Origin: Mycolicibacterium parafortuitum
GTDB lineage: Bacteria > Actinomycetota > Actinomycetes > Mycobacteriales > Mycobacteriaceae
Direction: 5' to 3'
NCBI RefSeq assembly: GCF_002086815.1
Contig: NZ_MVID01000002.1
Location: forward strand, 1-64,000
Length of the DNA stretch: 64,000 bases
Shown: positions 52,165 to 61,896 of the stretch, piece by piece
How positions within the stretch are numbered: the first letter of the stretch is position 1
Layout: every line of letters begins with the position of its first letter
Made by a program: the position numbers and the translations under genes
Notes under the pieces: model-generated
Database searches by the model: none
What the model saw: only the letters and a program-made list of their open reading frames with translations
What the model was told of the DNA's origin: nothing

Positions 52165-52833
52165 ATGCGTACCGCTTACCACGAGCAACTGGATGCCCTG
52201 ACCAACCTGCTCGGCGAGATGTGCGGGCTGGCCGGCGTTGCCATGGAGCGAGCCACGCAAGCCCTGCTGCAGGCCGACCTCCCGCTCGCCGAGCAGGTGA
52301 TCACCGACCACAACCAGATCTCGGCACTCAGCGTGCGCGCCGAAGAGGAAGCGTTCGTGATCCTCGCGTTGCAGGCGCCGGTCGCCGGGGATCTGCGCGC
52401 CATCGTCAGCGCGATCCAGATCGTCGCCGACGTCGACCGGATGGGCGCGCTGGCGCTGCACGTCGCCAAGATCGCCCGCCGCCGCCATCCTCAGCACGCG
52501 CTGCCCGAGGAGGTCAACGGCTATTTCGCCGAGATGGGGCGCGTCGCTGTCGAACTCGGCCACAGCGCGCAGGAGGTGCTGCTGACCCGCGACCCGGAGA
52601 AGGCCGCGCGGATCCGCGAGGAAGACGATGCGATGGACGATCTGCACCGTCACCTGTTCACCGTGCTGATGGACAAGGAATGGAAGCACGGCGTCGCGGC
52701 GGCGGTCGACGTGACACTGCTGGGCCGGTTCTACGAACGCTTCGCCGACCATGCCGTCGAGGTGGCCCGGCGGGTCATCTTCCAGGTCACCGGCCGTAAC
52801 CCCGACAGCGACGAACTCCCCGCCTCCCGCTGA
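52165..52833 (+). CDS. phoU: Phosphate-system regulator PhoU/PhoY
   Basis: This 222-residue helical protein couples the Pst transporter to the SenX3-RegX3 two-component system and dampens the phosphate-starvation response. It shows both PhoU repeats, each with the metal-binding E/DxxxD pattern ([20 protein letters not shown] near 88-107; [18 protein letters not shown] near 189-206). Corresponds to phoY2 (Rv0821c). It converges on pstB with a terminator between. Confidence 0.94.
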   Translation: MRTAYHEQLDALTNLLGEMCGLAGVAMERATQALLQADLPLAEQVITDHNQISALSVRAEEEAFVILALQAPVAGDLRAIVSAIQIVADVDRMGALALHVAKIARRRHPQHALPEEVNGYFAEMGRVAVELGHSAQEVLLTRDPEKAARIREEDDAMDDLHRHLFTVLMDKEWKHGVAAAVDVTLLGRFYERFADHAVEVARRVIFQVTGRNPDSDELPASR

Positions 52834-52843
52834 CCCGGGAAAC

Positions 52844-52881
52844 ACAAATCGCACCATCTCGCGGGAAATGGTGCGATTTGT
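52844..52881. terminator. Bidirectional terminator between phoU and pstB
   Basis: ACAAATCGCACCAT-N10-ATGGTGCGATTTGT has perfect 14-bp arms and lies between converging genes. Its core is related to the hairpin at 18144-18191. Confidence 0.8.
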
Positions 52882-52912
52882 CTGCGTGCCGGCCGAACCG
52901 CGGCAGGGACCG

Positions 52913-53689
52913 TCAGCCGAAGCGGCCCGAGATGTAGTCCTCGGTGGCCTTCTGGGTCGGGTTGGAGAAGATCTTCTCGGTGTCGTCGATCTCGATCAGC
53001 TTGCCCGGCTTGCCGGTGGCCTCGAGGTTGAAGAACGCGGTCTGATCGCTGACCCGGGCGGCCTGCTGCATGTTGTGCGTGACGATCACGATCGTGAAGT
53101 CCTGCTTGAGCTGTGAGATCAGGTCCTCGATCGCCAGCGTCGAGATCGGGTCCAGCGCCGAGCACGGCTCGTCCATCAGCAGCACGTCGGGTTGCACCGC
53201 GATGGCCCGCGCGATGCACAACCGCTGCTGCTGACCGCCGGACAGTCCGCCGCCGGGCTTGTCGAGCCGGTCCTTGACCTCGTTCCACAGGTTCGCGCCC
53301 CGCAGCGAGCGCTCGGCGACCTCGTCGAGCGTCTTCTTGTTGCGCACCCCCTGCAGCCTCAGCCCGGCCACCACATTGTCGCGAATCGACATGGTGGGGA
53401 ACGGATTCGGCCGCTGGAACACCATGCCGATGGTTTTGCGCACACCCACCGGGTCGACACCGGCGCCGTAGATGTCCTCACCGTCGAGCAGCACCGAACC
53501 CTCCACGCGGGCACCGGGGATGACCTCGTGCATGCGGTTGAGCGTGCGCAGCACCGTGGACTTGCCGCAGCCGGACGGGCCGATGAACGCGGTGACACTG
53601 CGCGGCTCCACCGACAGCGAGACACCCGCCACCGCGTGGAAGCTCCCGTAGTAGATGTTGACGTCTTTGAGATCCAGCCGCTTGGCCAT
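52913..53689 (-). CDS. pstB: Phosphate ABC transporter ATP-binding protein PstB
   Basis: This 258-residue ATPase powers high-affinity phosphate uptake. Walker A is GPSGCGKST (37-45), signature [15 protein letters not shown], Walker [13 protein letters not shown] and the His switch [17 protein letters not shown]. The ATG at 53689 follows the pstA stop by 8 bp. It sits where M. tuberculosis has phoT (Rv0820), but here it ends a full pstSCAB operon. Confidence 0.96.
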   Translation of the reverse strand: MAKRLDLKDVNIYYGSFHAVAGVSLSVEPRSVTAFIGPSGCGKSTVLRTLNRMHEVIPGARVEGSVLLDGEDIYGAGVDPVGVRKTIGMVFQRPNPFPTMSIRDNVVAGLRLQGVRNKKTLDEVAERSLRGANLWNEVKDRLDKPGGGLSGGQQQRLCIARAIAVQPDVLLMDEPCSALDPISTLAIEDLISQLKQDFTIVIVTHNMQQAARVSDQTAFFNLEATGKPGKLIEIDDTEKIFSNPTQKATEDYISGRFG

Positions 53690-53697
53690 GACTACTC

Positions 53698-54615
53698 CTA
53701 AACCTTCTTGGGCGCAAAGAATTTGGCGATGAAGCGGGCACCGACGTTGAGGACGGCGATAAGGACGACGAGCGTCAGCGCAGCACCCCAGAGACGATCC
53801 GTGGGAATCGGGTTGGCCCCGGCGCCTGCCGAGGTCTGGTCGTACATCATGCCGGGCAGCGAGCCCATGAAACCGCCGAACACGTCGAAGTTGATGGCCT
53901 GCGAGTAGCCCACCAGGATCAACAGCGGCGCGGTCTCGCCCATCACGCGGGCCAGCGACAGCAGGATGCCGGTGACGATGCCCGACAACGCGGTCGGCAC
54001 CACGATCGCCGCGATCGTCTTCCACTTCGGCACACCGAGCGCGTAGCTGGCCTCGCGCAGATCCATCGGCACGATCCGCAGCATCTCCTCGGTGGAGCGC
54101 ACGATCACCGGGATCATCAACAGCACCAGGGCCAGCGACACGGCGAAGCCCGACCGCTGGAAGCCGAACGTGGCGACCCACAGCGCGTAGATGAACAGCG
54201 CGGCGACGATCGACGGAACCCCGGTGAGGATGTCGACCATGAACGTCGTGACCTTGCCCAGCCGGGTGCCGCCGCCGTACTCGACGAGGTAGATCCCGAC
54301 GAACACGCCGACCGGTATCGAGATGATCGCGCAGATCGCGGCCTGCAACAGCGATCCGACGATCGCGTGGTAGGCGCCGCCGCCCGCGGCGAACGCGGTC
54401 ATGCCGGCCTGCGAGTTCAGCCACCACGTGCTCGACAGCACGATGCCGAGACCCTTGGCCACGACCGTGTACAGCACCCAGATCAGCGGGACCACCGCGA
54501 TCACCACGCAGGAGGTGACCAGCACGGTCGCGACGGTGTTGGTGATCCGCCGCCGCGTGCTGACCCCTTGGAAGGTGGGTACCTTGACCGGCTGGTCCAA
54601 CGTCGGCGAGGTCAT
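53698..54615 (-). CDS. pstA: Phosphate ABC transporter permease PstA
   Basis: This 305-residue integral membrane protein has six hydrophobic segments and the permease coupling loop [20 protein letters not shown] (the EAA motif). It forms the channel with PstC. The ATG at 54615 overlaps the pstC stop in ATGA. Longer upstream frames are shadows of pstC. Confidence 0.95.
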   Translation of the reverse strand: MTSPTLDQPVKVPTFQGVSTRRRITNTVATVLVTSCVVIAVVPLIWVLYTVVAKGLGIVLSSTWWLNSQAGMTAFAAGGGAYHAIVGSLLQAAICAIISIPVGVFVGIYLVEYGGGTRLGKVTTFMVDILTGVPSIVAALFIYALWVATFGFQRSGFAVSLALVLLMIPVIVRSTEEMLRIVPMDLREASYALGVPKWKTIAAIVVPTALSGIVTGILLSLARVMGETAPLLILVGYSQAINFDVFGGFMGSLPGMMYDQTSAGAGANPIPTDRLWGAALTLVVLIAVLNVGARFIAKFFAPKKV

Positions 54616-55682
54616 GATGCGGACCGGTCCTTTCCGGCGACCGCGGCGCGGGCCAGCGAGTTCACCACGAAGGTCAGGATGAACAACACCAGGCCGGCTG
54701 CGATGTAGGCGCCGGCCTTGTACTGGTCGTTGAATTCCGACGCCGCGGAAGCGATCTTGCTGGCGAAGGTGAAGCCGGCGTCGAACAGCGACCACCCGAA
54801 CGCGGTCTGGGTGCCGCGCAGGATGATCAGCAGCGCGATCGTCTCGCCGAGCGCACGGCCCAGACCCAGCATCGCGCCGCTGATGTAGCCGGACATCCCG
54901 AACGGGAGCACCGTCGTGCGCACCACTTCCCAGCGGGTGGCACCCAGCGCCAGCGCGGCCTCGATCTGGCCGCGGGGCGTTTGGATGAACACCTCCCGCG
55001 TCACCGCGGTGATGATCGGCAGGATCATCACCGCCAGCACGATGCCCGCGGTGAAGATGGTGCCGCCGCCGGCCACCGATGCGTTGCCCGTGGAGAACAG
55101 GAACAGCCAGCCCAGGTTCTCGTTGAGCCACAACGCCGCCGGCTTGATGGCCGGCGCGAGCACGTACAGGCCCCAGACGCCGTAGATGATCGACGGCACC
55201 GCAGCCAGCAGATCCACCATGGAGGCCAGGGGGCCGGCCACCCGCTTGTGGGCGTAGTTCGTCAGGTAGATCGCGATGCCCAGTGCCACCGGCATCGCCA
55301 GGATCAACGCGAACACGGACACGAACACGGTCACCTGGAGCAAATCGAGGATGCCGAAGTGCATCGCCGAGGTGTCGGTGGTGATCCAGTTACCGCCGTA
55401 GAGGAAGAAGTTCTCCTCGTTGCGCGCCAGGGCGGGGATGGCGCGCCACATCAGGAAAATCCCGATCGCGGCGATGATCGCCACGATCAGGATTCCCGAG
55501 CCCTCTGCCAACCCGCGGAAGATGCGGTCACCCGCGCGAACTTTGGCGTGCTTGGAAGGATCAGTCGAGATCGGGGACGGCTCGGGGAAGGGAGCGGCCT
55601 CGGACATCCGGCCGGCCTCCCCTGCCCCCGATCCCAACGGATTCGGTGTCGTCAATGCTGTTCCATCAAGCTTGTCGGACAT
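54612..55682 (-). CDS. pstC: Phosphate ABC transporter permease PstC
   Basis: This 356-residue permease has an N-terminal cytoplasmic tail (1-60), six membrane segments and the EAA-type loop [20 protein letters not shown]. Family segment [20 protein letters not shown] is present. I chose the ATG at 55682; a GTG at 55694 would add four residues. It follows pstS by 48 bp on the same strand. Confidence 0.94.
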   Translation of the reverse strand: MSDKLDGTALTTPNPLGSGAGEAGRMSEAAPFPEPSPISTDPSKHAKVRAGDRIFRGLAEGSGILIVAIIAAIGIFLMWRAIPALARNEENFFLYGGNWITTDTSAMHFGILDLLQVTVFVSVFALILAMPVALGIAIYLTNYAHKRVAGPLASMVDLLAAVPSIIYGVWGLYVLAPAIKPAALWLNENLGWLFLFSTGNASVAGGGTIFTAGIVLAVMILPIITAVTREVFIQTPRGQIEAALALGATRWEVVRTTVLPFGMSGYISGAMLGLGRALGETIALLIILRGTQTAFGWSLFDAGFTFASKIASAASEFNDQYKAGAYIAAGLVLFILTFVVNSLARAAVAGKDRSAS

Positions 55683-55730
55683 TCGGTCAAGCACCCATCC
55701 TTGCCGCGGGACGGCAGTTGCGCCAGTGAG

Positions 55731-56864
55731 CTAGGACGTCGAACCGATGGCGTCGATCGACGTCAGCAGACGCTCCTTGAACTTCTCGGGCAGCGGAACG
55801 TAGCCGGCGGAGGACAGTCCGCTCTGGCCGTCGTTGGCCGCGACCGTCAGGAACGACTTGACCGCCGTCGCGGTGTCGGCGTCGTACCCGTTCGAGCACA
55901 CGATCTCGTAGGTGGCCAGCACCAGCGGATAGGCGCCGGGCTCCTGCGTGCCGTACAGCGAACCGAGATCCAGCGTCAGGTCGTTGCCCTCGGCCGCGAA
56001 CTTCGCCGCGTCGATGGCCTTGCCCGCCGACTCGTCGGTGAGCTCGACCGAGCCGCTGCCGTTGTCGATCAGCGCGTACGGGATGCCGGCCTGGTCGGCG
56101 AAGCCCTTCTCGACGTAGCCGATGGCACCCGGGGTGGACTGCACGGCCTGCGCGACACCGGCCGACTTCTGCGCGCCTTCACCGGCACCGCCCTGGAACT
56201 CGCTGCCGTCGCCCTTGGTCCACGCGCCGCCGGAGGCCGCCTCGAGGTACTTCTGGAAGTTGTCGGTGGTGCCCGACGAGTCGGAGCGGAAGATCGGCGT
56301 GATCGCCGAGTCGGGCAGCGACTTGCCCTCGTTGAGCGCGGCGATCGCCGGGTCGTTCCACGTGGTGATCTGGCCCTGGAAGATCTTGGCGAGGGTGTCG
56401 CCGTTGAGCACCAGACCGTCGACGCCTTCGACGTTGTAGGCCATCGCGATCGGACCGAAGACCAGTGGCAGGTTCCACGCCGGGTTTCCACCGCAGCGCT
56501 GCGCGGCCTGCTCGGCCTGGTCGCCCTTGATGGCGGAGTCCGATCCGGCGAAGTCCACGTTGCCCGCGACGAACTGCTCACGTCCGGCGCCGGACCCGGT
56601 CGGGTTGTAGGACAGGTTCTTGCCCTGGCACTTCTGCCCCCACACCTGGTTGAACAGCGCGACGGCGTTCTGCTGAGCGGTCGAGCCCTCGGCGGTGACG
56701 GACGCCTTACCGCCGCAGTCGGCGGCCGACGCCGACGACGTGCCGGACTCCGGGGAGCCCGCGGGAGCGTTGTTGTCGCTGCCGCACCCGGCGAGCGTCA
56801 GCGCGGCGATCGCTGCGACCGAGACCGTCGTACCGAACGACCTGCCGATGATGTTGAGCTTCAC
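55731..56864 (-). CDS. pstS: Phosphate-binding lipoprotein PstS
   Basis: This 377-residue periplasmic phosphate receptor has a lipoprotein signal ending LAGC (Cys27). Phosphate-pocket segments include VTAEGSTAQQNAV, YNPTGSGAGREQFVAGNVDF(A) and IFRSDSSGTTDNFQKYL. It is the first gene of pstSCAB, with RegX3-type repeats 73-91 bp upstream of its ATG, so induction by phosphate starvation is expected. Confidence 0.95.
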   Translation of the reverse strand: MKLNIIGRSFGTTVSVAAIAALTLAGCGSDNNAPAGSPESGTSSASAADCGGKASVTAEGSTAQQNAVALFNQVWGQKCQGKNLSYNPTGSGAGREQFVAGNVDFAGSDSAIKGDQAEQAAQRCGGNPAWNLPLVFGPIAMAYNVEGVDGLVLNGDTLAKIFQGQITTWNDPAIAALNEGKSLPDSAITPIFRSDSSGTTDNFQKYLEAASGGAWTKGDGSEFQGGAGEGAQKSAGVAQAVQSTPGAIGYVEKGFADQAGIPYALIDNGSGSVELTDESAGKAIDAAKFAAEGNDLTLDLGSLYGTQEPGAYPLVLATYEIVCSNGYDADTATAVKSFLTVAANDGQSGLSSAGYVPLPEKFKERLLTSIDAIGSTS

Positions 56865-56936
56865 TGATCCCCTTTTCCGTTAACGGGTTCGACTCACGGC
56901 AACGTATGCGTCCGTGGTGGACGTTTCGGGGATGGT

Positions 56937-56955
56937 GGGTGAACGGCGAGTGAAC
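56937..56955 (-). promoter_or_regulatory. RegX3-type PHO box before pstS
   Basis: On the minus strand GTTCAC (56950-56955) and GTTCACCC (56937-56944) are direct repeats with an 11-bp period, matching the PHO-box form bound by RegX3. The same arrangement precedes phoU at 52103-52120. Confidence 0.7.
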
Positions 56956-56968
56956 AGGTTCAGCGAGT

Positions 56969-57886
56969 TCACAGGTGCGCGGACGCCGCGGCCGCGTAGG
57001 CCACATCGGCGTTCACGACGTCGAAGCCCAGCCGCCGGTAGGTCTTCACCGCGGCGGTGTTGTCGGCTTCGACGTAGAGCATCACGTCGGCCCCGCGGCC
57101 CCCGCCGGCGAGGCGGTCGGCCAGGTGGTGCAGCCCGAGCAAAGTCAGTGCCCCACCCAGCCCTCGTCCCTGCGCGGCCGGGTCGACACCGACCACGTAC
57201 ACCTCGCCCAGGGACGCGGAATGCACCTTCGTCCAATGGAATCCGAGCAGCCGGCCGGTGTCCTCGTCGAAGGCCAGGAAGAAGCCCTGCGGGTCGAACC
57301 ACGGCTCGCCGCGGCGTTCGGCGATGTCGGCGTCGGTCCAGCCGCCCTGCTCGGGATGCCAGGAGAACGCCGCGTTGTTGACCCGCAGCACCTCGGCGTC
57401 GTCGGCCGGGCCCGAGTACGTGGCGAACCGGACCCCGGCGGGGTGGGTCTGCGGCGGCAGGTCGGCCAGCGGGCGCCGCATCTGGAGGAGTTCGCGGACC
57501 GCCACGAGGTCCAGCGCCGCGGCGGTGGCCTGCGCGGCGGGCAGGTTGCCGTGCGCCCAGACCCTGCCACCCGGGCCGGCCTCGGCCAGCGCGGTGCGGA
57601 TCAGGACCGATCCCGTGCCGCGGCAACGGGCGCTCGGGGCGACCACGGCTTCGGCCATCGGCGCAGTGTCGTCGTCGCCGGGCGCCAGGTTCAGGTAGCC
57701 GACGATCGCGTCGTCATCGACGGCGATCAGGTGCCGGGTGCGGTCGTGGGCCAGTGCGCGCAGTACCTGGTCGCCGACCGGGGCGACCCCGTCCTCGGCG
57801 GTCGCGGCCGAGACGAGCTCGCGGATGCGCTGCTGATCGGTCTCCGACAGATGCTGCTGCCAGCTGATGGACTGAGCCGGGGTCAC
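56969..57886 (-). CDS. mshD: Mycothiol synthase MshD
   Basis: This 305-residue enzyme acetylates Cys-GlcN-Ins with acetyl-CoA, the last step of mycothiol synthesis. It contains two GNAT domains: [20 protein letters not shown] in the first, and [20 protein letters not shown] in the second, which is the active one in the family. The GTG start overlaps the glnR stop in GTGA. Corresponds to Rv0819. Confidence 0.95.
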   Translation of the reverse strand: MTPAQSISWQQHLSETDQQRIRELVSAATAEDGVAPVGDQVLRALAHDRTRHLIAVDDDAIVGYLNLAPGDDDTAPMAEAVVAPSARCRGTGSVLIRTALAEAGPGGRVWAHGNLPAAQATAAALDLVAVRELLQMRRPLADLPPQTHPAGVRFATYSGPADDAEVLRVNNAAFSWHPEQGGWTDADIAERRGEPWFDPQGFFLAFDEDTGRLLGFHWTKVHSASLGEVYVVGVDPAAQGRGLGGALTLLGLHHLADRLAGGGRGADVMLYVEADNTAAVKTYRRLGFDVVNADVAYAAAASAHL

Positions 57887-58668
57887 TGACTGCGCAGCGC
57901 GTCGCCCAGCGCCTCGGGGATGTCGTCGCCGAGCCCGTCGTCGGCGTACGGGTCGTCGTCAAGGTCGTCGGGCTCGGCGTCCGCGGCGGGCGGGCGCCCG
58001 CGGGCGGGCCGGACCGCCTTGTACCCGACGTTGCGGACCGTACCGATCAGCGACTCGTATTCCGGGCCGAGTTTCGCGCGCAGCCGTCGCACGTGCACGT
58101 CGACAGTGCGGGTGCCGCCGAAGAAGTCGTAACCCCACACCTCCTGCAGCAGCTGGGCGCGGGTGAACACCCGGCCGGCGTGCTGGGCGAGGTATTTCAG
58201 CAGCTCGAATTCCTTGTAGGTCAGGTCGAGCGGACGCCCCCGCAGCCGGGCGGTGTAGGTGCCCTCGTCGATGACCAGCTCACCGAGGCTGATCTTGCCG
58301 AGGTTCTCCTGATTCGCCATCCCGCCGCGGCGGCCGACCAGCAGCCGAAGCCGGGCGTCGATCTCGGCAGGCCCGGTGCTGGGCAGCAGGATCTCGTCGA
58401 GACCCCATTCGACGTTGACCGCGACCAGCCCGCCCTCGTTGACGACGGCGACCACCGGCACCGAGGTTCCGGTGGTGCCCAGCAGCCGGCACAGACCGCG
58501 CGCGGCGGCCAGGTCGGTACGGGCGTCGACGATCGCGACGTCGGCGGTTCCCGCTTCCAGCAACGAGGACACCTCGGTCGGCGCGGTGCGCACGTTGTGG
58601 GCGAGAAGTGACAGGGACGGCAGGACCGATTCAGGGTGCGGGTCAACCGTCAGTAACAGCAGATCCAA
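57883..58668 (-). CDS. glnR: OmpR-type orphan response regulator GlnR
   Basis: This 261-residue regulator controls nitrogen assimilation genes in actinobacteria. The receiver-like domain (1-115) starts [20 protein letters not shown] and has an atypical phosphorylation pocket. The winged-helix domain shows [20 protein letters not shown] and [17 protein letters not shown] (about 146-208). A disordered acidic tail follows. The start is a TTG at 58668. No sensor kinase is adjacent, as usual for GlnR. Corresponds to Rv0818. Confidence 0.93.
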   Translation of the reverse strand: MDLLLLTVDPHPESVLPSLSLLAHNVRTAPTEVSSLLEAGTADVAIVDARTDLAAARGLCRLLGTTGTSVPVVAVVNEGGLVAVNVEWGLDEILLPSTGPAEIDARLRLLVGRRGGMANQENLGKISLGELVIDEGTYTARLRGRPLDLTYKEFELLKYLAQHAGRVFTRAQLLQEVWGYDFFGGTRTVDVHVRRLRAKLGPEYESLIGTVRNVGYKAVRPARGRPPAADAEPDDLDDDPYADDGLGDDIPEALGDALRSQ

Positions 58669-58841
58669 CTGACCCTCCAGCAGCCGTGGAGTTTTCGCCC
58701 GGACGACTCTGTCTCGTTTGATTTCCCAGATTCATGCCTGACATACGGCCGTTACCGGCGCGATGGTCAACTAACGATAGCGTGCCACCTGCTATTAAGC
58801 CGCGCGGAACCGATGTTCTGGACGGCGTCGGCCACAATGTC

Positions 58842-59639
58842 GTGGTGCGCAAGCTCGTAATCGGTGCGGTCTCGACCCTGCTCGCGGTGGTCCTCGGCGG
58901 TGTCGGCACCGACTTCGGTGCCGCGATCTACGCCGAATATCGCCTGGCCAGAAGCGTTCGCGCCGCCGCGAACCTGAACTGGGACCCGTCGGTGGCGATC
59001 CTCGGATTCCCGTTCATCACGCAGGCGCGGCGCCATCACTACGACGAGGTCGAGATCAAGGCCAGTGGTGTGGATCACGCCGTCGTCGGCAAGGCGTCGC
59101 TGGAGGCGACGATGCATTCGGTCGGTTTGGGCGACTCCTGGCTCGTCGCGCCGGACGCGACGCTGACCGTCGGGAAACTGGAGAGCCGGATCATCATCGA
59201 CTCGACCCACGTGGGCCGGTTCATGGGCATCCCGGACCTGCTGATCGAGGCGCCGACGGCCGAGACCGAGGACTCGACGGGCGGCACCACCGAATCCGGC
59301 ATTTCCAGCAACCGGGGGCTGGTGTTCACCGGCACCCCGGACAAGGCGGGCTTCGACGAGCGGGTCAGCATCGCGGTCGACGTGTCGATCTCCGGACCGG
59401 ATGCCACGACGCTGGTGCTCACCGCGACCGGGGTGCTGACCGAACCGGGCACCGCGGACCAGGCGGTGCCCGACGACAAGCTGGACGCGGTACTGGCGGC
59501 GTTCTCCACCGAGCTGCCCGGCCAGAAGCTCCCGTTCGGTATCGCGCCGACCAGCGAGGGCGCCCGCGGCTCGGATCTCATCATCGAGGGCATCGCTGAG
59601 GGAGTAACCATCGACCTCGACGAGTTCCGACTGTCATGA
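58842..59639 (+). CDS. LmeA-type DUF2993 lipid-binding protein
   Basis: This 265-residue protein has an N-terminal hydrophobic segment (LVIGAVSTLLAVVLGGVG, about 5-22) and a DUF2993 domain (VAILGFPFITQARRHHYDEV; GLVFTGTPDKAGF). Its mycobacterial relatives include LmeA, a periplasmic phospholipid-binding protein needed for lipomannan elongation; position matches Rv0817c. I chose the GTG at 58842; an upstream ATG (58734) would add a region that lies within the promoter. It overlaps the thioredoxin gene by 4 nt. Confidence 0.82.
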   Translation: MVRKLVIGAVSTLLAVVLGGVGTDFGAAIYAEYRLARSVRAAANLNWDPSVAILGFPFITQARRHHYDEVEIKASGVDHAVVGKASLEATMHSVGLGDSWLVAPDATLTVGKLESRIIIDSTHVGRFMGIPDLLIEAPTAETEDSTGGTTESGISSNRGLVFTGTPDKAGFDERVSIAVDVSISGPDATTLVLTATGVLTEPGTADQAVPDDKLDAVLAAFSTELPGQKLPFGIAPTSEGARGSDLIIEGIAEGVTIDLDEFRLS

Positions 59640-60067
59640 GTTCGTCGTGGATCGCGGTCATCGCCGTGCTGATCGGGGTCTTCGGGGTCGCGTTCGTGAT
59701 CGGCAGGCTGATGACGCTGCGTTCCGGGTTGCTCAAGGGGGCCGCCGAGTGGCCGGCCCTCGACGACGGCGACGTCGAAGATCTGGGCCTGTCGCGGACC
59801 GGCCCGACGGTGCTGCACTTCAGCGCCACCTGGTGCGGCCCGTGTGTGGGACTGCGCCGGATCGTCGACCAGGTGTGTGCCGAGCTGCCGGGGGTGGCGC
59901 ACGTGGAGATCGACATGGACGCCAATCCCGAGGCGGCGCGCAAGCTTTCGGTGCTCTCCTTGCCGACGACGTTCATCTTCGACACCGAGGGCAGGCAGCG
60001 CTACCGGGCGTCGGGAGTGCCGACCGCCGCTGACCTGCGTGCGGCGGTGGAACCGCTGTTGGCCTGA
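59636..60067 (+). CDS. thiX: Membrane-anchored thioredoxin ThiX
   Basis: This 143-residue protein has one N-terminal membrane segment (WIAVIAVLIGVFGVAFVIG, 5-23) and a thioredoxin domain with ATWCGPC (64-70) and the cis-Pro SLPTTFIFD. It is a thiol-disulfide oxidoreductase facing the cell exterior or cytoplasm depending on topology. Start ATG overlaps lmeA. Corresponds to Rv0816c, just upstream of the cysteine-controlled sulfur operon. Confidence 0.92.
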   Translation: MSSSWIAVIAVLIGVFGVAFVIGRLMTLRSGLLKGAAEWPALDDGDVEDLGLSRTGPTVLHFSATWCGPCVGLRRIVDQVCAELPGVAHVEIDMDANPEAARKLSVLSLPTTFIFDTEGRQRYRASGVPTAADLRAAVEPLLA

Positions 60068-60096
60068 TCACCCTGTTGTTGGGTAAGCTGTCTGCC

Positions 60097-60189
60097 GTGT
60101 CAGCCCGCCTTGAGCTCACGCTCACCAAGCGTCGCGCAGTGGACCTGTGCCGCGTTGCGGGTTGTTGCTGTTGTTGTCGTAGCTGCTGA
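60097..60189 (+). CDS. Polycysteine leader peptide (cysteine-responsive attenuator)
   Basis: A GTG-started 30-codon frame encodes MSARLELTLTKRRAVD, LCRVAG, then five consecutive Cys codons (TGT TGC TGT TGT TGT), R, S, C and stop. It lies 87 bp before the DUF4395 gene of the DUF4395-cysA2-sseC2 operon. In M. smegmatis a polycysteine small ORF at this same operon controls translation: when charged tRNA-Cys is scarce, ribosome stalling in the Cys run opens the downstream ribosome-binding site. The sequence here fits that mechanism. Confidence 0.9.
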   Translation: MSARLELTLTKRRAVDLCRVAGCCCCCRSC

Positions 60190-60276
60190 GTAGCCGCGCT
60201 CTTCTTCGCGCGCACTCTGCGTTCTGGCCGTGACCGGCCGCCGCATTCAGCCGTATCAAGCAACAGGAGCACATCT

Positions 60277-60738
60277 ATGTCGAACCTCACAGCCACCGGC
60301 GCCCCGGCGCTCGTGGATGTGCGCGGCCCCCGATTCGTCGCGTGGGTGACGACCGCCGTGCTGGTGGTCGCGCTGTTGGTGTCGGCGCAGAACCCGGCCG
60401 CCGCCGCGGTGATCCTCGGCGTACAGGCGCTGGTCTTCGCGGTCGGCGCGGCGCTCGGACCCCGCCGCCATCCGTACGGCCTGGTGTTCGCCGCGGTCGT
60501 CGCGCCGCGATTGGGGCCGGTCACCGACCGTGAACCGGTGCCGCCGCTGAAGTTCGCACAGCTGGTCGGGCTCGTCTTCGCCGTCGTCGGCGCCCTCGGT
60601 TTTGCCAGCGGCCTGGTGCCGCTCGGTCTGGCCGCGACCGGCCTCGCGCTCATCGCGGCGTTGCTCAACGCAGCCTTCGGGATCTGTCTTGGCTGTCAGC
60701 TCTACCCGCTCATCGCCCGCTTCACGCCCACGCAGTAG
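60277..60738 (+). CDS. DUF4395 membrane protein
   Basis: This 153-residue protein has about four hydrophobic segments (FVAWVTTAVLVVALLVSAQN; AVILGVQALVFAVGAALG; and two near the C-terminus) and ends with GICLGCQLYPLIARF, containing a conserved CxGC-like pair. DUF4395 proteins are linked to sulfur metabolism through this operon, but their activity is unknown. It is the first gene after the polycysteine leader and 20 bp before cysA2. Confidence 0.9.
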   Translation: MSNLTATGAPALVDVRGPRFVAWVTTAVLVVALLVSAQNPAAAAVILGVQALVFAVGAALGPRRHPYGLVFAAVVAPRLGPVTDREPVPPLKFAQLVGLVFAVVGALGFASGLVPLGLAATGLALIAALLNAAFGICLGCQLYPLIARFTPTQ

Positions 60739-60758
60739 CAATCGAAAGGATCCACCAC

Positions 60759-61592
60759 ATGGCACGCTCCGACGTCCTGGTCACCACCGACTGGGCCGAG
60801 AGCAATCTCGACGCACCGAACACGGTCTTCGTCGAGGTCGACGAGGACACCAGCGCCTACGACACCGGTCACATCCCGGGCGCCATCCGGCTCGACTGGA
60901 AGAAGGATCTGCAGGATCCGGTGAGGCGCGACTTCGTCGACGCCGCGCAGTTCTCGAAGCTGCTCTCCGAACGCGGCGTCTCCAACGACGACACCGTGAT
61001 CCTCTACGGCGGCAACAACAACTGGTTCGCCGCGTACGCGTACTGGTACTTCAAGCTGTACGGCCACGAGAACGTCAAGCTGATCGACGGCGGCCGCAAG
61101 AAGTGGGAGCTCGACGCCCGCCCGCTGTCCAAGGATCCGGTGAGCCGTCCGCAGACCAGCTACTCCGCCAAGGAGCCCGACCTCAGCATCCGCGCATTCC
61201 GCGACGAGGTGATCGCCGCGATCGGCACCAAGAACCTGGTCGACGTGCGGTCCCCCGACGAGTTCTCGGGCAAGATCCTGGCCCCGGCCCACCTCCCGCA
61301 GGAGCAGAGCCAGCGTCCCGGCCACGTCCCCACGGCGATCAACGTGCCGTGGAGCAAGGCGGCGAACGAGGACGGCACCTTCAAGTCCGACGAGGAACTG
61401 GCCAAGCTGTACGCCGACGCCGGCCTGGACGGCGAGAAGGAGGTCATCGCGTACTGCCGGATCGGTGAGCGCTCGTCGCACACCTGGTTCGTGCTGCGGG
61501 AGCTGCTGGGCCACAAGAACGTCAAGAACTATGACGGTAGTTGGTGCGAATACGGTTCCCTCGTGGGAGCCCCGATCGAGTTGGGAAGTTGA
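60759..61592 (+). CDS. cysA2: Thiosulfate sulfurtransferase CysA2 (rhodanese)
   Basis: This 277-residue two-domain rhodanese transfers sulfur from thiosulfate. The C-terminal domain carries the active-site Cys233 in VIAYCRIGERSSHTWF; the N-terminal domain lacks a catalytic Cys (VILYGGNNNWFAAY), as normal. AAAGGA precedes the ATG. Its stop is one base before sseC2. Corresponds to Rv0815c. Confidence 0.95.
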   Translation: MARSDVLVTTDWAESNLDAPNTVFVEVDEDTSAYDTGHIPGAIRLDWKKDLQDPVRRDFVDAAQFSKLLSERGVSNDDTVILYGGNNNWFAAYAYWYFKLYGHENVKLIDGGRKKWELDARPLSKDPVSRPQTSYSAKEPDLSIRAFRDEVIAAIGTKNLVDVRSPDEFSGKILAPAHLPQEQSQRPGHVPTAINVPWSKAANEDGTFKSDEELAKLYADAGLDGEKEVIAYCRIGERSSHTWFVLRELLGHKNVKNYDGSWCEYGSLVGAPIELGS

Positions 61593-61593
61593 T

Positions 61594-61896
61594 ATGTGCT
61601 CTGCCCCTAAGCAAGGACTGACGTTGCCGGCCAGCGTCGACCTGGAGAAGGAAACGGTCATCACCGGCCGCGTCGTCGACGGTTCGGGCCAGGCTGTGGG
61701 TGGCGCCTTCGTGCGTCTGCTGGACAGCTCGGACGAGTTCACCGCCGAGGTCGTCGCGTCGGCCACCGGTGACTTCCGCTTCTTCGCGGCGCCGGGTAGC
61801 TGGACGCTGCGTGCGCTGTCGCCGGCGGGCAATGGCGATGCCGCCGTCGCGCCGTCGGGTGCGGGGATCCACGAGGTCGACGTCAAGGTCGCGTGA
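61594..61896 (+). CDS. sseC2: SseC-type DUF1416 protein
   Basis: This 100-residue protein begins MCSAPKQGLTLPASVDLEKE and continues with GRVVDGSGQAVGGAFVRLLD, a carboxypeptidase-regulatory-like beta sandwich. It is always paired with cysA2 in mycobacteria and probably supports sulfur transfer. The early Cys2 is a possible sulfur carrier, which is inference. The stop codon lies in the first of four 29-bp repeats. Confidence 0.9.
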   Translation: MCSAPKQGLTLPASVDLEKETVITGRVVDGSGQAVGGAFVRLLDSSDEFTAEVVASATGDFRFFAAPGSWTLRALSPAGNGDAAVAPSGAGIHEVDVKVA

